This document shows, in pieces, positions 11,496 to 14,372 of a stretch of DNA of 14,372 bases (position 1 is the stretch's first letter; each line of letters starts with the position of its first letter). Source of the stretch: Lachnospiraceae bacterium (GTDB lineage: Bacteria; Bacillota; Clostridia; Lachnospirales; Lachnospiraceae); contig JAFVAA010000459.1 of assembly GCA_017476305.1 (NCBI GenBank), positions 1-14,372 on the forward strand. Direction: 5' to 3'. The notes under the pieces were generated by a model. The model was not told the DNA's origin and ran no database searches. It worked only from the letters and a program-made list of their open reading frames with translations. The position numbers and the translations under genes were made by a program.

Positions 11496-14054
11496 TTACG
11501 TTTCCTTTATGACCTGTGGTTCACACTCTACCTGGAAGGTGATCTCCTGTTTTCCCAGACTGCCCGCCTGGATGATGAGCTTTCCTCTTCCGCTTTTTCC
11601 GATGCTCCGTACATAGCAGCCACCGGCGCCACCCTTTAGTGACAGGACAGACGGACCGATGACTTCAATATTTCCTGCTGCCATCACGCCGACAGGCTCC
11701 TGATAATACGGGAGATGGTTCCCATAAATATCGACCGCCATGATTCTTACGGAAGCCACATCATAGGTGTTTTCTTCGATTAGAGTCGTGTGGCTGACCT
11801 TGACATCCATCTTGATCTGACCGGCGGGCTGGCGATAGCTGACCGCAGATACCTTATCATTCCGGATGGCTTCTATCCGGTAAACCGTAGCTTCTCCACC
11901 CCAGTTACCAATGTATTTTCCAAAAAGCTCTACACCCTTTTCAAAGGTAAAGCCCTTAAAAAGCATCAGCATCCCAAGCTTTAGTTTATAGCGGAGCGGG
12001 AGGCTTTCCTGTCCGTATTTTCGGATAGCATTCAGGCAATCCTTCACTTTTGCTGCTAATTTCGGTTCGTAGCCCTCCTGTGTTTCTAAAAGCTCTCCGA
12101 TAAAATCATCAATGCAGATGGGCGGATGCGGCATCCTTCCCTGCTTTGTCTCCATAGGCTGAAAGGATTTTAAAAACCCTTCTCCTGCTTTAAATTCCCT
12201 TACAAAGATATCATTTTTATAGAGCCTGATGCTGTCCGCATTGGTGAAGGCAACGACCGTTCCTATATTTCCACCGGCGTGCTCGCCGATATCCATATTG
12301 GAGGAAAGCATCAGAAAATCATCATTTTCCTGCTGCGAACGATATACGGCGGCAGCCAGCTTTGGATTCCGGTACATATCCAGGATTCCGTGGTAGCAGA
12401 TTCTGTCACCGCTTCCGAAATCCTTGTGGGTATTGTAGTCAAACATGCACCAGCCAAAGCAGCCAAGAATCTCATCGTGTTCATATGCCTGCTCCAAAAT
12501 TTCCGCATACCGCATCGCGTGTGCTAAACGGTGCTTTTCATCATCCCACATTTTGGTCGGAAACATATGTCCGTTAAATTCGGAAACCAGATAGGGCTTT
12601 TTGGGGTTTGGCGATACCTTTTTCTTTGGCCGTAAAGGTTCCTTTTCCTTACCGGTATAGGAAAAATCATTGTACGCATAGATATCCTCCAAAAGCTCGC
12701 TCTGTTCCAGGTATCTTACGCCAGTGGTCGGTCTGGTCGGATCTAGCTCATGTGCCAGCGCATTCGTTCTGGTATAAAATTCATTATTATCCAGAGATTC
12801 ATTGATCCGGACGCCCCAAAGGATGATGGACGGATGGTTTCTGTTCTGGATAATCATATCTCTTACATTTTCGACGGCGATATCCTGCCAGGTCTTATTC
12901 CCGATATGCGGCCAGCCGGCAATTTCCGTAAATACAAGAAGGCCCATTTCATCGCAGGCATTGAAAAAGTGCTGTGACTGCGGATAGTGAGAGGTACGTA
13001 CCGCATTCACACCTAACTCCTCTTTTAAAATGCGTGTATCCTCGATCTGCATAGATTCCGGCATGGCATAGCCTACATACGGATAGCACTGGTGCCGGTT
13101 CAAACCACGCAGCTTTCGCTTCCTTCCATTCAGATAAAAGCCGTCTGTGCGGAATTCGATATCTCGAAATCCGAATACCATCTGATAGCTTTCCAGTTCG
13201 TATTCATTTACTAAAAAGGACAGGCGGAGCTCGTAGAGATTCGGAGTATCAATATCCCAAAATTTCACATGAGGACAGGTGACCTCCAAGACCTCGGTAT
13301 GTCTGCCTCTGCCACTGAGCGTCAGCTCGGTCAGGGCTTTCCATGTCTTTTCGCCCTCATCCGGCATCTCCGGAAGACTTTGCTTGATCTTTGCTGTCCG
13401 GTCAAAAATCGTGTCTTTTGCATCCACTCTTGGGAAATGCTTTTTCATTTCGGCGACGACCTTGAATTTTTTACTCGGCTTCGGAACTGGCACACTCAAC
13501 TCGGATTCCGTATCGAAGGTAAGCTCCGGTTCGATGGGACCGAAGTCAAAGGAAATTTCTGCTTTCAGATTCGTTCCGTGCGTGGTGACGAATACATCCC
13601 TGATGAATTCCTGCTCCCTTACCTCCAGCCAGACTTCACGGTAAATGCCGCCATATGTCATGTAGTCAATGACGTAGCCAAAGGGTGGCTGATTCAGGGT
13701 TTCTCTCGTATCCAGCTTTACGGTCAAAATATTGTCTGATTTTAAAAGTCTTTCTGTCAGTTCTACAGAAAAAGCAGTATAACCGCATGGATGTTTATAC
13801 AGACTTTCCCCGTTTAAAAATACCTCTGCTTCATGCGCAGCACCGTCAAAGGTGATGAAAATCCGCTTTCCCTCCCATTCGGGCTGCCATGCTAAAATCT
13901 TTTGATATCCGCATAGCATTTGATATTCCTTATCATCGCAGTAATTCCATTCCATTTTCTTTACGTTGTGTGGAATCCGTACTGTTTCCGCATGCTCAAA
14001 CCCTTTTTCATAATCCTCTGTAAATTTCCAATCCTCATTCCATGAATATTTCAT
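11496..14054 (-). CDS. Glycoside hydrolase family 2 enzyme, beta-galactosidase/beta-glucuronidase type
   Basis: The 852-aa protein has the GH2 order: a sugar-binding jelly roll (1-150), an immunoglobulin-like domain (about 150-300), a TIM barrel (about 305-575) and C-terminal beta domains. RGLNRHQCYPYVGYAMP (316-331) and VRTSHYPQS (352-360) mark the barrel. The acid/base is E419 in RINES and the nucleophile is E492 in YLVSEFNG. NRHQ and the HYP motif fit beta-galactosidases, but glucuronidase or another beta-glycosidase cannot be excluded. An insert rich in charged residues lies in the second domain (about 165-240). No signal peptide is seen, so it is cytoplasmic and acts on imported substrate, consistent with the symporter gene that follows 18 bases downstream. 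GGAGG lies six bases before the ATG. Confidence 0.93.
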   Translation of the reverse strand: MKYSWNEDWKFTEDYEKGFEHAETVRIPHNVKKMEWNYCDDKEYQMLCGYQKILAWQPEWEGKRIFITFDGAAHEAEVFLNGESLYKHPCGYTAFSVELTERLLKSDNILTVKLDTRETLNQPPFGYVIDYMTYGGIYREVWLEVREQEFIRDVFVTTHGTNLKAEISFDFGPIEPELTFDTESELSVPVPKPSKKFKVVAEMKKHFPRVDAKDTIFDRTAKIKQSLPEMPDEGEKTWKALTELTLSGRGRHTEVLEVTCPHVKFWDIDTPNLYELRLSFLVNEYELESYQMVFGFRDIEFRTDGFYLNGRKRKLRGLNRHQCYPYVGYAMPESMQIEDTRILKEELGVNAVRTSHYPQSQHFFNACDEMGLLVFTEIAGWPHIGNKTWQDIAVENVRDMIIQNRNHPSIILWGVRINESLDNNEFYTRTNALAHELDPTRPTTGVRYLEQSELLEDIYAYNDFSYTGKEKEPLRPKKKVSPNPKKPYLVSEFNGHMFPTKMWDDEKHRLAHAMRYAEILEQAYEHDEILGCFGWCMFDYNTHKDFGSGDRICYHGILDMYRNPKLAAAVYRSQQENDDFLMLSSNMDIGEHAGGNIGTVVAFTNADSIRLYKNDIFVREFKAGEGFLKSFQPMETKQGRMPHPPICIDDFIGELLETQEGYEPKLAAKVKDCLNAIRKYGQESLPLRYKLKLGMLMLFKGFTFEKGVELFGKYIGNWGGEATVYRIEAIRNDKVSAVSYRQPAGQIKMDVKVSHTTLIEENTYDVASVRIMAVDIYGNHLPYYQEPVGVMAAGNIEVIGPSVLSLKGGAGGCYVRSIGKSGRGKLIIQAGSLGKQEITFQVECEPQVIKET

Positions 14055-14097
14055 AGGATTCCTCCATTTTTTGATTCTGTTCCTAAAACGCTTTTTT

Positions 14098-14173
14098 GGT
14101 TACTGTTTACAAAGCACCTTTCTTTGGTACTTTTGCACCGAAGGTGTTCTACTGTTACAGATAAAGAGTAACC
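14098..14173. repeat. Nested inverted repeat upstream of the GH2 gene
   Basis: GGTTACT (14098-14104) and AGTAACC (14167-14173) enclose an inner stem CACCTT/AAGGTG (14115-14120 with 14141-14146) and a further GGT/ACC. The outer arm contains GTTACTGTTTAC, the third occurrence of the dispersed motif in this window. It occupies most of the 185-bp gap between the GH2 gene and the upstream partial gene, where no clear promoter is visible. Confidence 0.45.
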
Positions 14174-14196
14174 ATTTATACATTTATTCCCATATT

Positions 14197-14222
14197 CCCG
14201 AAGAATCATTCTTTCTTCCGGG
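14197..14222 (-). terminator. Hairpin after the partial upstream gene
   Basis: CCCGAAGAA (14197-14205) pairs with TTCTT-(C)-CGGG (14213-14222), 9 bp with one bulge, 18 bases beyond the stop of the partial gene in its reading direction. No strong U tract follows, so terminator function is tentative. Confidence 0.35.
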
Positions 14223-14239
14223 TTCTCCGAAAAAGACCA

Positions 14240-14372
14240 TCACAATTTCAGAAGCAGCTCTTTTTTCTCTCCATTCTGCTCATAAATGATTTTTGTTTTC
14301 TCCCGCCCGCGAATCACTTTTTTGGGCAGTGTGTGCAGCTTCCTGAGCTCCTCACAGAATGCCTGCTTTTTC
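14240..14372 (-). CDS. C-terminal end of an unidentified gene running off the right edge
   Basis: From the window edge one minus-strand frame is open for 43 residues, with QAFCEELRKLHTLPKKVI followed by a Lys/Glu-rich end, LLLKL, then TGA at 14242-14240. The composition is helical and strongly charged, unlike chance translation. An alternative frame beyond the A6 run would add about twenty more residues, so an indel at the 3' end is possible. Family not recognised. It lies upstream of the GH2 gene on the same strand and could belong to the same locus. Confidence 0.45.
   Translation of the reverse strand, partial: KKQAFCEELRKLHTLPKKVIRGREKTKIIYEQNGEKKELLLKL

Noticed and set aside
13269..13739. 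156-aa plus-strand frame
   Set aside because: It lies entirely within the GH2 gene on the opposite strand, whose family assignment is certain.

Overview
The window looks like a chromosomal stretch of a low-to-moderate GC Firmicute, most likely a gut Lachnospiraceae. The evidence is the strong AGGAGG-type ribosome binding sites, the DUF3791/DUF3990 cassette, an AAA-like ATPase/PD-(D/E)XK family common in that group, and a GH2 plus GPH-symporter sugar locus. This assignment is inferred from gene content and style only; no search was run.

Left block (1-4600, minus strand): a peptide/stress-type ABC exporter with its two-component system. Reading the minus strand, the order is an 8-TM FtsX-type permease (4345-1985), a MacB/LolD-type ATPase (1859-1083), an OmpR-type response regulator (771-97), and the first six codons of a further gene (20-1), probably the sensor kinase. 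The two internal junctions hold unusual DNA: an 11-bp direct duplication around a GC-rich hairpin (1869-1982), and nearly three tandem copies of a 97-bp unit, each with a strong tetraloop hairpin (800-1074). A 14-bp perfect palindrome lies upstream of the likely promoter.

Middle block (4600-7700): a 60-aa acidic protein gene (minus) and an EcsC-family gene (plus) diverge from a spacer that holds a 77-bp MITE-like element with perfect 18-bp terminal inverted repeats and a 9-bp target duplication. After the EcsC terminator comes a run of hairpins. Next is a tightly packed three-gene cassette: DUF3791, DUF3990 (ART-like toxin candidate, frameshifted) and a small acidic partner. About 430 bp of gene remnants on both strands follow, among them a broken Xre-type repressor.

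Right block (7700-14372): an AAA-like ATPase whose C-terminal nuclease domain has been cut off by an internal deletion, a second frameshift and loss of a catalytic Glu; a stand-alone Uma2-type endonuclease (minus); then a carbohydrate operon (minus) with a GH2 beta-galactosidase/glucuronidase-like enzyme followed by a GPH cation symporter that is frameshifted near its N terminus. The C-terminal tail of an unidentified minus-strand gene runs off the right edge.

Three separate genes carry frameshifts, each at a short homopolymer or triplet tract. Either this accessory region is decaying or the assembly has small indel errors; the Glu-to-Ala change and large deletion in the nuclease, and the stop-ridden Xre remnant, favour real decay at least for those two.
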